NCBI GenBank assembly: GCA_036169595.1
Contig: CM069765.1
Location: 8,361,001 to 8,425,000 of the forward strand
Length of the DNA stretch: 64,000 nucleotides
DNA from: Dictyostelium firmibasis
Lineage: Eukaryota; Evosea; Eumycetozoa; Dictyosteliales; Dictyosteliaceae
Direction: 5' to 3'
Shown here: positions 37,754 to 52,308 of the stretch, piece by piece
Position numbering within the stretch: the first letter of the stretch is position 1
Layout: each line of letters opens with the position of its first letter
Notes under the pieces: model-generated
What the model was told of the DNA's origin: nothing
The model's input: only the letters and a program-made list of their open reading frames with translations
Databases searched by the model: none
Position numbers and translations under genes: made by a program

Positions 37754-39562
37754 TTAAATTTTAAACCAATTTTCATTAAATTCTTCTTTTAATGAATAAT
37801 TAGAAATATTAAAAATGAATTTATTTTTTAATGATTTTGAATGATTAAAATAATTTGAAGATGATGATTCAATCTCTGAATTGAATGAAATTGATTCTAA
37901 TGAATCAGAATCTAATAATGATTGAAAGAAGTCTTCACATCTTAATCTTAAATTATGTTTAATATTAAAATTTAAAAAAAAGATTTCAAATTGTTTAATA
38001 GTTTTATTTAATCTTAAACCACTTGATAGATCATTATAATAAAAGATTGTATTGTTATTCCATATTGACAATGATTTTATTGATTGGTTATCCATAATGA
38101 ATTGATTTAAATCTTTAATTGATTCTTTAGTTTTTATAGTACTACCACCTAATGTTATATGTATCAATGTTTTATTAAATCTATTAATATTTAAATAGAA
38201 TTCATTCGACAGGAAAGGGAAGGATACTAAACTTAAATAAACTATTGAATAATTTTTTAACCAAATTGATGCAAATAATTGTGACCTATTTTGGAAACTA
38301 GCACTTTTATTTGTACAATCTTTAGGAATAGTTTCAATTCTATCATTTTCGGTTTCATAAAAATAACTACAATAGTTTTTTAAAGAAATTGCTTTCAAAG
38401 TTGAATTATTTGATAAAATGTTACAAAATTCAAACCAATGTTGATAAGTATTTCTAGATTCTAAATCCTCTATTGAACTGATTAATGGCGGTGTTATATG
38501 ATGAAGATAAATTAAATCACAATTACAATAATAACCAGTATCACTATGATCATGACTTTCTAAATGAATGCTTAAATCTAAAAAAACTTCAAAAGATTTT
38601 AAGTGATTATTACCTTTTAAACCATTTATTAATTCTATTAAATCCAAATAGTCATTATTACCTATAGATAAATGTTTTAAAGTTTCAAATTTAAATAAAC
38701 TACTATATTCATTCGAGTGGAATTTATAGCCATTAAATTCATCTCCTTCGTTTCTAATTTGATTTAAAATTAAATGGCTGGGTCCCCATGTATCAATCAA
38801 ACATTCCTTAAAATATTCAATATCAATTTTATTATTTAAAACTTGTTTTAAATTACCAATATATTTATTTAAATTCATTTTAATATTATTAATTTTTATT
38901 AATTTTTGTTGTTGTTGATTATTTGTTAATTTTAATTGCTTTGGGTATTCATTATTTTTAGTAATAGTGTTAATATTATTTGATTTAACATTAATATTAA
39001 TAGTTGTTATGTTTTTATTTATTTCTGTTGGTTTTATTATTTTTTTTGAAGAGTTTTCTAATTGATCTATAAGGAATTTAATGAATTCTAAATCTTTGAT
39101 GGTATCTGAACAATTTATTGTTACTTTTTCTAATGATTTATAATTTAATAACCAATTTTGAAATTTATTAATCAATAGTTGATCTTTTTCTTTATATTCA
39201 ATAAAGTTATTATTTTCATTCCAAATTTTATAGTTGATTTTAATTTTTTTAATATTATCACTATTATTGGGTTTGTTTGTAATAAAATTTTCAATTTCTA
39301 AAGTGTCGTCATAATTTATATGTTTATCTATTGTTGTAGTTGATTTTGATCTCGTTGAATTAATATCTAGTATATATGTCCCATTAATAAAATGATACCA
39401 TCTTTTACAAACCAATGATAGACTTTGTTTTATTATTATATTGTTTGTTTCTATATTGGTTTGAATTTCTTTACTAAAGTACATAAAATTTATTAATGGC
39501 GATCCATTATTTACAGATAATTTTATTATTTTGTTTTGAATATAATTTGGTGTAGAATTCAT
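37754..39562 (-). CDS. F-box-like/LRR family protein
   Basis: A single-exon gene for 602 residues. The N-terminal 70 residues contain IIIKQSLSLVCKRWYHFING, which matches the second half of an F-box (LSLVCKRW). The middle is Asn/Ile/Lys-rich. The C-terminal half has loose leucine-rich repeats (LKHLSIGNNDYLDLIELING, LKAISLKNY, IVYLSLVSFPFL, LIHITLGGS, IKSLSIWNN, LESISFNS). The layout suggests a substrate-recognition subunit of an SCF ubiquitin ligase, but the F-box is weak, so this is an inference. The family is dictyostelid-specific and multicopy. Confidence 0.75.
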   Translation of the reverse strand: MNSTPNYIQNKIIKLSVNNGSPLINFMYFSKEIQTNIETNNIIIKQSLSLVCKRWYHFINGTYILDINSTRSKSTTTIDKHINYDDTLEIENFITNKPNNSDNIKKIKINYKIWNENNNFIEYKEKDQLLINKFQNWLLNYKSLEKVTINCSDTIKDLEFIKFLIDQLENSSKKIIKPTEINKNITTININVKSNNINTITKNNEYPKQLKLTNNQQQQKLIKINNIKMNLNKYIGNLKQVLNNKIDIEYFKECLIDTWGPSHLILNQIRNEGDEFNGYKFHSNEYSSLFKFETLKHLSIGNNDYLDLIELINGLKGNNHLKSFEVFLDLSIHLESHDHSDTGYYCNCDLIYLHHITPPLISSIEDLESRNTYQHWFEFCNILSNNSTLKAISLKNYCSYFYETENDRIETIPKDCTNKSASFQNRSQLFASIWLKNYSIVYLSLVSFPFLSNEFYLNINRFNKTLIHITLGGSTIKTKESIKDLNQFIMDNQSIKSLSIWNNNTIFYYNDLSSGLRLNKTIKQFEIFFLNFNIKHNLRLRCEDFFQSLLDSDSLESISFNSEIESSSSNYFNHSKSLKNKFIFNISNYSLKEEFNENWFKI

Positions 39563-39739
39563 AAGTGTTTTTTTTTTTAAAAAAAATATTTTGTGAAAAA
39601 GAACAAAAAAAAAAAAAAATAATGATAAAAAAAAAGAAATTGAAAAAAAAAAAAAATCTTAATGTGTATATTTAATATAAAAGCCTAAATATAAAATACT
39701 TTATTTTTTTTTATAATTTTTTTTCAATACATTTTTAAA

Positions 39740-40652
39740 CTATTGTTTCAACAATATTACATCAAACAATGACTCTTGATCACCTATATTTTTAATTTAT
39801 AAGGTTAATATATTCTTAAATAAAAAATTAAAATTATAATAAACAAATAATAAAAAAAAAAAAAAAAAAATATTTTAAACAAATAATTATGAAAAAATAA
39901 AAATTACCATTTAAAAAAAGACCATTTTCAGTATCACCATTTCCAAATGCTCTTAAATTATATTGATTGAAGGTATCAGAGTACAGAGTGAATTTTTCAT
40001 CATTCAATTGACCTACTTCTAAGCGCCAAACACAATTTTCTGATAATGAACCATGTGATAATTGATTTGTTAAGGGATCATAAGTTAAATATTTATTAAA
40101 AGTTTTACTGTATAAATAGATATCGGTATCCAATGAATTTGGACCTGTTACAGCTCTTTCAATGAACCATTCTTCATATTTACGTAATTTTTCACTCATT
40201 TCAATCACACCATTATTATCCGATAAATAGGTACCATAGGGTACAGATTTAATACATACCTTTCTATTATAAAATTTAGAGATTGGATTCGAGTTTACAT
40301 GGTAAACTGCTGTATAATCTATAGTAAATGAAGAACCATTTCCTTGAATCTCACATTCATAATCAAATCCATCACATGTTATATTACTAATATTTGATTT
40401 TATTGAAATTTGATTACTACCACCTTTAATTCTATTAGCACCATTTGGTTGTTGATTATTGAATGGCTCAATATTTCTAATACATGCAACTACTTTTGGT
40501 ATACCAGAGAATGATAAATCGAATCTTTCAGCTGATTTAAAAAAATTTGTAACAACACCATCAATTACAACCTTTCCAACTCCTGACTCAATTATATTAA
40601 CATTTATTGTCCCAACATTAACTTCAGTTTGTTTGACTGTTTTAAATGACAT
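39740..40652 (-). CDS. H-type lectin domain protein with trefoil-like C-terminus
   Basis: Two exons, 40652-39908 and 39783-39740, join through a split Gly codon to give 262 residues. Residues about 1-115 match an H-type (discoidin-type) lectin domain: a strand ending ERFDLSFSGIPKVVACI and a second half with IKSNISNITCDGFDYECEIQ and IDYTAVYHV. The C-terminal 140 residues have repeated YLYSKTFNKYLTYDP, WRLEVGQLNDEKFTLYS and YNLRAFGNGDTENGLFLNG units, which look like a beta-trefoil of the fascin/actin-crosslinking type. There is no signal peptide, as in discoidin, which leaves the cell by an unconventional route. The small 44-nt last exon replaces a low-complexity read-through tail and is an inference from the splice sites. 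Confidence 0.75.
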
Positions 40653-41070
40653 TTTTTTATTTTATATAAATTTTTTTTGATTCTATTTTTTTTTTTTTTT
40701 TTTCTAAACTAAAAATAAAAATAAAAAAAATAAATAGATTATTAATCGATTAATTTAATATATAAATTATTTTAAAAAAAAAAAATTTTAAAAAAAATAA
40801 ATACTACATTTCATAGTTTGTATTTAAATTCTATATTAGAAAATAATAAAACAAAATAAATATAAAAATAATATGTATGTTGAATAAAAATAAAAAAATT
40901 AAAAAAAAAACAATAAACAACCACAAATCAAACTACAAAAAAAAATTAAAAAAAAAAAATAATATAAAAAAATAATATAAAAAAATAATTAAAAAATAAT
41001 AAAACATGAAAATTCATACTATTTTTTTTGTACCACTTTTTTTTTTTTTCAAATTAATTTTATTTCTTAA
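40653..41070. other. Intergenic region
   Basis: This region lies upstream of the lectin gene and downstream of the Rad60-like gene (both on the minus strand). It is A-rich, with AATAAAAA-type repeats. No gene was recognised. Confidence 0.6.
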
Positions 41071-42433
41071 TTATTTTAAAAGGGCATCAATAAGGAATTC
41101 ATCTTCCATATCTTCATCCTCTGGTGTTGAATTTGAATTTAAAATTCCACCATCAAATTTTAATACAATTTTTTTTCCAGCAGGTATTGGAGTGGTAATC
41201 TTTTTAGTAAGCGCTGTAACTAATTTTGAGAAAGGATCCGACTGTATATAAAAAATAAAATTGTTTAATATTTTATATAATTTTTGTTTGTTTGTTTGTT
41301 TGTTTGTTTGTTTGTTTGTTTATTTGATTGTTGTTTGTTTATTTATTTATTTATTTATTTTATTTTTATTTACATACCATTCCAATTCTAAATTTATGAA
41401 CATTATTTTCAAAACGAACTTGTAAAAATACTTTTGGTGTACCATCATCAATTGGTGCAGTAGTTGTTGTTGTAGTTGTTGTAGATTTATCATCATTATC
41501 ATTATTTGATAAATCTAGTGGTAAATTAACAGGTTTTGTAATTTTAATGCCAACCTCTAAAGTATCCTCATCCAATAATTGTAATTCTCTAGGTGTTTTT
41601 GAAGAATCTAACATAAGACCATACAATTTAAATTGTGCTGTATTTACATCTAAATTCTTTTGTGAACAATATAAATCTACCAATTTTTGAATAGGTGTAT
41701 CATAATAAAATATAAATTTTTGAATCTCCTCACCTGCGCATTTAATAAAAAGTGGTACTGGATCATTCGTCCTTTTCTCTATCTGTATTGGTGATCCTGT
41801 ATATGAACTATTTGCCCCTCCTCCCATTGGACTTTCACTATAATATACACTACTACTACTTTTTATTGGTGTTTTATAAATATTATTACTATTATTATTT
41901 ATATTATTATTTAAACTACTAATACTTGACGTATTAGTTTGACTTGTTTTTAAAAAATTTGAAACTGATGTTTTTGTATAAATTGGTGGTGGTACATCAT
42001 CATCTTCATCTTCATCGACTGAATAAACCGGACAATTACCATTTATTTTTTTATTGTTTTTATTTTCTGAAATATATGAAACCTCATCATCATCCAAATT
42101 AAATGACGATGATGATGAATGTGAATTTATATTGTTATTACTATCTACAGTTGATACTGAATCAGTATCAGATTTTGACTTTTTTAAAGTTTGAAAATTT
42201 GTTAATGTTGGTCTTCTTTTTTTTTTTGAATCAAAGTTTTCAAACGTCTCTTCTATTTTTTCATCCTCTTCATCCGAAATATCAATAACATCTTTTATAT
42301 TTTTTATTTTTTGTAAATTTTATGAAAAGATTAATAACCATCATTTATATTAGATTGTATATATATATATGTACAAACCATCTTCTTTTAGTGACCCTCT
42401 ATAGGTAAACATATTAACAAAATCCTCTGACAT
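41071..42433 (-). CDS. Rad60/NIP45/Esc2-like protein with two SUMO-like domains
   Basis: Three exons (42433-42379, 42291-41378, 41241-41071) join in frame to give 379 residues. The N-terminal half is acidic and disordered, with a VIDISDEEDE stretch that resembles a SUMO-interacting motif. SUMO-like domain 1 spans about residues 198-270 (FIKCAGEEIQKFIFYYDTPI, then a DEDTLEV end). Domain 2 covers about 300-379 (VFLQVRFENNVHKFRIG, then PAGKKIVLKFDGGIL, ending MEDEFLIDALLK). The last domain has the D-E-D-x-I/L-D type end of a SUMO fold but no di-Gly, as in Rad60 and NIP45. Homologues recruit Ubc9 or SUMO ligases to Smc5/6-dependent repair. The first donor reads GTTTGT, which is unusual here, yet it is the only site that restores frame. 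Confidence 0.85.
41281..41328. repeat. (TTTG)n repeat in an intron
   Basis: About ten TTTG copies, followed by an ATTT-rich stretch to about 41360, fill the last intron of the Rad60-like gene. Read on the gene's strand it is a CAAA repeat. Confidence 0.85.
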
Positions 42434-42461
42434 TTTCTTTTTTTTCTCAATATCAATATTC

Positions 42462-42507
<46 letters not shown>

Positions 42508-43004
42508 CGATATAATATATATATAAAATGTTTTTTGAAATTATTTGTGAAAGTTTGTAACGATTTTAATTTAAATAAAAAATAAAAAAAAAAATAAAAA
42601 AATAAAAAAAAAATTTTGGATTAAAAAAAAAAAAAAAAAAAAAAATTAAAGGGGTGGAAATTTTTTTAAAGTTGAAAAAAAAGGTTGATGTATTTAAAAC
42701 AAGAATTTTTTTTATTAAAAAAGTAGAAATGAGTTCCAAATTTTATTCAAATAAACATAGTTTATTTATTACTTTATAAAGTCTCGAATAATCACTTTTT
42801 TTTTTTTTTTTTTTTTTTATTTTAAAATTTTTTTATTTTTATTTTTTATTTTACTTTTTTTTTTTTATTTCACTTTTCGAAAAAAAAAATAAAAAACTTT
42901 TAAAAAAAAAAAAAACATATCTTTAGGTTTTGGGGGGTCATTTGTGATCACACACTAAAATAAAAAAAATAAAACAAATTTAAATCAACTACATTTTTTT
43001 TTTC

Positions 43005-43035
<31 letters not shown>

Positions 43036-43246
43036 TTTTTTTACAACTAATTCACCAATGAAAAAATAACAATAAAAAAAAAAAAAAATAACAATAAAAA
43101 CTTTTTTTAAAAATATTGTAGTATATATACATATAGTTGTAATACCAAAAAATAAAAGAAAAAAAAAAAAAAAAAACAAAAAAAATATTTTATTATAAAT
43201 AAAATTAAAAAAAAAAAAAAAGGTAATAAAGAATAAAATAATAAAA
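42434..43246. other. Divergent intergenic region
   Basis: This separates the Rad60-like gene and the GPH-type transporter gene, which diverge. It holds an A run of more than 40 nt at 42464-42505 and T runs near 42800 and 43020. GGGGGGTCATTTGTGATCAC at about 42933-42952 is the only G+C-rich patch. No gene was seen. Confidence 0.6.
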
Positions 43247-44866
43247 ATGTCAGGTAATAGTGGTATACCATTAGATACTACAAAAGAATATGTAGATACA
43301 ACGACATTATTAAGAAATAAACAAAATTTAAAACAATATTCATTTAATATTGGTAATAGTGGTGGATCACCAAATTTGACGGAACAATATAATGAAAATA
43401 CTAAACTTTTGAAAAATGGTGGAAAATATAAATTAAGTTTTTCCGAGAAATTTAGTTATGGAATTGGAGAGGGTGGATTATCAGTGTTTCAAATGATTAA
43501 AGGATTCTTTTTAAATTCTTTTCTTTTAAATGTTGCACAAATCGATTCAATGTTTACAGCGGTAATTTTATTTACAGCGAAATTTGTGGATGCATTCAGT
43601 GATGTATTAGTTGGAAATTTATCAGATAAAACTAAAAGTAGATGGGGTAGACGTAGAGTTTGGATTTTATTTGCTTCTTTACCATTTGCAATTTTATATT
43701 GTGGTTTATGGTGGGTACCACCAAATTTAAGTAGGGTTGAATTATTAATCTATTATCAATTCGTTGTAATTGCATTAAGTATAGCATATACATGTGTTGC
43801 AATTCCATATAGTGCAATGAATGCAGAGATCACCGATGACTATGATGAAAGAACTACATTAGCAGGTATAAGAATGATATCATTAATGATTGGTGGTTTA
43901 ACATCAACATTCACTCATTCACTTATTATTAAAATATTTAAAACTCAAACACCAAATGGATCAGAATATATAGATTATCAAAAAGGTTATTTATTATCTG
44001 GTGGTATTTGGGGTGGTGTAATGATAATACCATTAATGATAACATTCTTTGGAACTAGAAAAATACCAACCGAATCACAAATTGAATCTCATATACCATT
44101 CTTTAAAGGACTTGGTATAATGTTTTCAAATCGTGCTTTCGTTACTGTTACATTGTTATACTTTTTCTGTCAAATCGCTGTTCAATTCGTACAAAATAAT
44201 TTATTACTCTATTGTACTTATGTAGCTAATGCAGAAAAAGAATTCCCTTACATTTTAGCAACTCTACAAATTTCAGTTTCAATATTTATTTTCGTTTGGG
44301 GTAAAATTTCAACTTATATTGGTAAAAAAGTTACCTACTATATTGGTGGTATATTTTTATTGTTAAGTTTCTTGTCATTATTTTTCCTTCCATATGGCAG
44401 TAAAAATTTATTATGGGGCGCTGCCGCTTTTAGTGGTGTTGGTGTATCAGTAGCATTTTTAATACCAATGTCAATGTTACCTGATGTTGTTGAATTGGAT
44501 GAATTAAAAACTGGTGAACGTCGTGAAGGTTTATTCTATAGTTTATTTTTATTCTTTCAAAAATTAGGTTTATCTGTTGGTTTGGCTGTATCAAGTTTTG
44601 TATTAGGTTTAGTTGGTTATGAAGCACCAACACAAGTTGATGGTTCTGATGGTATATCGGCTGAAATCATTGATAATAATATTGAAAATGATAATGTTAT
44701 TATGGCATTACGTATCCTAACTGGTCTTGCTCCTGCTGTTATCATCCTATTTAGTTTTATAGCTATCTTTTTTTATCCAATTTCAAAACAATCTCATAAT
44801 GAAATTCGTGAACTTTTAAAAAGAAAAAGAGAAGGTACTGTTACGATTACTGTTGATGAAAAATAA
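43247..44866 (+). CDS. GPH-type (MFS_2) sugar:cation symporter family protein
   Basis: A single-exon gene for 539 residues with a cytosolic N-terminus of about 65 residues and about twelve membrane segments. The signature between segments 2 and 3 is clear: DAFSDVLVGNLSDKTKSRWG followed by RRRVWIL, typical of glycoside-pentoside-hexuronide:cation symporters and their eukaryotic MFSD relatives. A DDYDERTTLAGIRM loop and a LPDVVELDELKTGERREGLF loop further mark the family. Bacterial members move melibiose, lactose or glucuronides with Na+ or H+; eukaryotic members include Mfsd2-type lipid and Mfsd13-type carriers. The substrate here is not predictable from sequence. Confidence 0.88.
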   Translation: MSGNSGIPLDTTKEYVDTTTLLRNKQNLKQYSFNIGNSGGSPNLTEQYNENTKLLKNGGKYKLSFSEKFSYGIGEGGLSVFQMIKGFFLNSFLLNVAQIDSMFTAVILFTAKFVDAFSDVLVGNLSDKTKSRWGRRRVWILFASLPFAILYCGLWWVPPNLSRVELLIYYQFVVIALSIAYTCVAIPYSAMNAEITDDYDERTTLAGIRMISLMIGGLTSTFTHSLIIKIFKTQTPNGSEYIDYQKGYLLSGGIWGGVMIIPLMITFFGTRKIPTESQIESHIPFFKGLGIMFSNRAFVTVTLLYFFCQIAVQFVQNNLLLYCTYVANAEKEFPYILATLQISVSIFIFVWGKISTYIGKKVTYYIGGIFLLLSFLSLFFLPYGSKNLLWGAAAFSGVGVSVAFLIPMSMLPDVVELDELKTGERREGLFYSLFLFFQKLGLSVGLAVSSFVLGLVGYEAPTQVDGSDGISAEIIDNNIENDNVIMALRILTGLAPAVIILFSFIAIFFYPISKQSHNEIRELLKRKREGTVTITVDEK

Positions 44867-44885
44867 TTTTTTAAAAAAAATAAAA

Positions 44886-45082
<197 letters not shown>

Positions 45083-45148
45083 TTTTATTTTATTTAATAT
45101 ATTTAATATTTATTTTCATTTTAATATTTTTTTTTTCAATTTTTTTTT

Positions 45149-46816
45149 TTATCTTCTATAACGATTATCATAATCATCATCATCATCATCTTCTTCTTCT
45201 TTATAATCATTATTTTCATTATAATCATCATCATAATCATCATCATAATCATCTTCATCTTCTTCCATTTCTTGGTCATAATTTTCAGAGAAATTTTGTA
45301 AATAATTCTTTCTTTTTCTATTTTTTTGTTTTTCTAAATAATTATTAAAGTTATTTTGTCTTCTATTTTTAATTTCATTCATATGATCATTGTAAACTTT
45401 TAAATCCTTTTGAAAATTAATGAGATCACCCAATTCTTTAAAACATTGAGCTCTTTCTTTAAATGCTTTAATTTGATTTGGTTGGTTTTGAATGACAAAA
45501 TTAAAATCTGATATAGCTTCATTATATCTCTTTAAAATTGATAATGATTTACCTCTAAAGTAATGATTTGAAATTAAATCTAAAATATTACATTGATTTA
45601 AATTAAAATTTTTACTTTCTTGAATTAATGCTGAACTCTTTTCATTAATTTTATTAATTTTATCATCCATACTGGTTTTTTTATTCTCATCATTATTATT
45701 ATTATTATTATCATCAACTAAATTATTTCTATTAATTAAATTTGAATAATTAAAATTATTTTCAAATTCATTCTTTTGTTTTTCTAAAATATTATTAATA
45801 ATTGTTAAGTTTGTTTGATCTTTTAGGTTTTGATGATTTTGTTGTTGTTGAATATTATTATTAACTATTAAAATTGATTCTGTGAATTGTTCAACTGAAA
45901 ATTGATGTTTTTTTATATTTAATGATGCTAAACCAAAATTAAAATATGCATCTGCTAATTCTTTTGGTTTTAATTTATAAATATTGGTTGGTGACTGATA
46001 GAAATTTTTATAATTTTTAAAGAATAAAGAGAGTAAAATATATGCTATGGAATATTTATTTTGAATGATTAACATTTCACTTGCAAATAATAAAGACGGT
46101 GAATGATTACGATCACACATTATAGATTTATCAGCAAAATTAAAACATTGAGGTATATTCGGTTCCGAAAGTTTCAATGTGCATCTACCAACACCTGAAT
46201 ATCCATCTGGTAATGTTTCATCATTTTCAATCACTAATTTCCATGAGTTTATTGCTCTTTCAAGTATATTTTGTGCATTATCACTAGTTTGATCTTTGCA
46301 ATCATTAAATTCTTTCTCTAACATTATCGATTTAATTGTATAAATTTTTGCAATCTCTTTCTTTGAACTATTGGTTGTCATCACACCATTAGGTTGTACT
46401 GATAATAAATTCATTGATAAATTTAATAGTTCATCACACTCAGTAATCAAACCGAGTTTGTATTTAATGATAGCAATTCTAAGATGAATTAAAGCTCTTT
46501 CAATTCTATCTTTTGTTAATCTTAAACCATTCTCATAGGCTTTAATAGAAAGTATCATTGATTTTTCATCCCTTTTACTTGCTAATAAATCACCTTGTTT
46601 AACCTCTTTTTCAACTTTAAATGAAAATTCATTTATAACATTTATACTTGTTGTTATTGTTGTTGTTTCTTCATTTTTAATAATATTATTTTTATTTATA
46701 ATAGATTGTGTGGTAGTGGTAGTAAATTGTTGTAATTTGTAATTGTTTTTTAATATTTTATTAATTTTCTGAATCTTATTTAAAATCATATTTTCTTTTA
46801 TAAAATAATTCGCCAA
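45149..46816 (-). CDS. TPR-repeat protein
   Basis: A single-exon gene for 555 residues. Helix pairs of the tetratricopeptide type occur at about residues 85-125 (AYENGLRLTKDRIERALIHL), 210-260 (a unit with YSGVGRCTLKLSE), 285-315 (AYFNFGLASLNIKKHQFSVE) and 425-470 (GKSLSILKRYNEAISDFNFV, then QPNQIKAFKERAQCFKELGD). The tail is Lys/Asn-rich and then strongly acidic (Asp/Glu/Tyr). The first 45 residues are basic, hydroxylated and poor in acids, so a mitochondrial presequence is possible but uncertain. A second Met ten codons in (MILNKIQ) is an alternative start. A general scaffold or chaperone-adaptor role is likely; no orthologue was recognised. Confidence 0.8.
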   Translation of the reverse strand: MANYFIKENMILNKIQKINKILKNNYKLQQFTTTTTQSIINKNNIIKNEETTTITTSINVINEFSFKVEKEVKQGDLLASKRDEKSMILSIKAYENGLRLTKDRIERALIHLRIAIIKYKLGLITECDELLNLSMNLLSVQPNGVMTTNSSKKEIAKIYTIKSIMLEKEFNDCKDQTSDNAQNILERAINSWKLVIENDETLPDGYSGVGRCTLKLSEPNIPQCFNFADKSIMCDRNHSPSLLFASEMLIIQNKYSIAYILLSLFFKNYKNFYQSPTNIYKLKPKELADAYFNFGLASLNIKKHQFSVEQFTESILIVNNNIQQQQNHQNLKDQTNLTIINNILEKQKNEFENNFNYSNLINRNNLVDDNNNNNNDENKKTSMDDKINKINEKSSALIQESKNFNLNQCNILDLISNHYFRGKSLSILKRYNEAISDFNFVIQNQPNQIKAFKERAQCFKELGDLINFQKDLKVYNDHMNEIKNRRQNNFNNYLEKQKNRKRKNYLQNFSENYDQEMEEDEDDYDDDYDDDYNENNDYKEEEDDDDDDYDNRYRR

Positions 46817-47201
46817 AAATAAAAAATAAAAAAAAATAAAAAATAAAAAAAAAAAACGAAAAAAAAATACAAAGATAAAAAAAAAAAAATTTTTTTTTTT
46901 TTTTTTTATTTTATTTTTTTTTTTTTTTTTTTACTAATCTTGTTCTTCATTTTACTTAAAATATAAACTATTAAAAAAAATTTAAAAAAAAAAAGTTTAT
47001 GACAATATATTATTTGAAAATTTAATTTAAAATTTAAAATTCCAAAAAAACCAAAATATATTTTGAAAATCACCCACCTCAAATTGCAAAATTAGATCAG
47101 AGGGATTAATTCTCCTTTTTTTTTTTCTATTTCCTTTTTATAGCCATTAAAAAATTGATGTAAATAAAATTTTATTCTTTTCAAATAAAAAATCATGATT
47201 T

Positions 47202-47242
<41 letters not shown>

Positions 47243-47623
47243 TAATGAATTTTTTATTAATGTTTTATTTTTTGTAATAATTTATTTCATAATTTTTATA
47301 TATCATTCCAAATATAACTTAATAATAAGATTTTCTTTTTCACCCTCAATCAACACTTTCCAAAATAAAACTTTTTATTTTTATTTTATTTTTTTTTATT
47401 CAAATTTTTAATTTATTTTCATTTTTTTTTTTTTTTTTTTTAAATTTTTTTTAAATTTTATTTTATTTTTTTTTTTTTTTTTACCTGTAATATTACAACA
47501 TATAGATTGTTAAATTAATTTATTTGTGTGTTTATGTGTGTAAAGTAAACTAATACATTCACACTTTTTATAAAAAATTTAATTCCCTATTATTTTTTTT
47601 ATTTTATTTTTTTGTGCAAATTT

Positions 47624-47654
<31 letters not shown>

Positions 47655-47895
47655 TAAAATAAAATAAAAAAATTGAAAAAAAACCTTCGTGTTGATTTTT
47701 TTTTTTTATGTATTGACAATAACACCAAAACAATCGATACCAATTACTATCTTAAATAATTATAATAAATTTTTTTGTTTTTTTTTTAAATTAAATTAAA
47801 AAAAAAAAATCATCATAAAAAAAAAAATAAAAACAATTAAAAACTACCAATAATAACGAATTCATTCGTTATTAATAAGGATAATATAAGATAAT
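46817..47895. other. Divergent intergenic region with palindrome near right end
   Basis: This separates the TPR gene and the U-box gene. It contains long T runs (47204-47240), a less A/T-rich patch at 47070-47130, and a perfect 24-bp palindrome at 47851-47874 just before the U-box start codon. No gene was seen. Confidence 0.65.
47851..47874. promoter_or_regulatory. Perfect palindrome upstream of U-box gene
   Basis: Arms of 11 nt, TAATAACGAAT and ATTCGTTATTA, flank a 2-nt centre. The element ends 21 bp before the U-box gene ATG, so it lies in the leader or core promoter. It could be a dimeric factor site or, if transcribed, a 5' leader hairpin. No named motif was recognised. Confidence 0.55.
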
Positions 47896-50322
<2,427 letters not shown>

Positions 50323-50458
50323 AAAAAAAAAAAAACAAAAATTTGTAAATAAATGTAAATAACAAACCTAAAAAAAAAAAAACTTTTTTTTTTTCATTTC
50401 CCAAAATTTTCATGTTTTTTTTTTTTTTTTTATTCGCACAAATCAAAACGATATCGAA

Positions 50459-51701
<1,243 letters not shown>

Positions 51702-52224
51702 ATTTTAAAAATTTTGGTACTCAATAGATATTTCCTATGATATATTTTTTTTTTATTAGCGTCTAATTTTTGATAGAAAAATTTTAAAGAAAAATAGAAA
51801 GAATAGGAAAAAGAAACCTATCATGGGTGGGAAAAAAAAAATATCATTTTAAAAAAAAAAATCAATCGTAATTTTAGTGATCGATATCTATTTAAATAAA
51901 TCACCCCCCTCCATATCACACTTTTTTTTTTTTTTTTTTTTTTTTTTGTTTTTTGGTGGGATTTTTTTTTATTATTTTTTTTTTATTTTATTTTATTTTA
52001 TTTTATTTTATTTTATTTTTTTATTTTATTCTATTTTTTTTTTTTTTTTTTTTTTTTTTAATACCAATAAAACCCAAAAATAATTATCAATTTGGGAAAA
52101 ATAAAAAAAAATAAAAATCAGTTATTGTGGGGGAATTGTTTGGCGATTATTCAGATATTGTTCGAAAATATTTTTTTTTTTTATTTTTTTTTTTTAAAGT
52201 TTTTTTAAAAAATCCATAAATTTC

Positions 52225-52259
<35 letters not shown>

Positions 52260-52308
52260 TTATTCGTATCAAATATATCGCCTTAATTATTTATTGTTAT
52301 CATAAAAA
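51702..52308. other. AT-rich intergenic region
   Basis: T-rich runs and a TTTTA repeat at about 51980-52020. A patch with TATTGTGGGGGAATTGTTTGG at about 52123-52143 may be a promoter element of the saposin gene (G-rich box on the coding strand). No gene was seen. Confidence 0.6.

Noticed and set aside
42985-43179. Minus-strand frame upstream of the transporter gene
   Set aside because: It is made of Phe and Lys runs in the divergent promoter region with no supporting signal.
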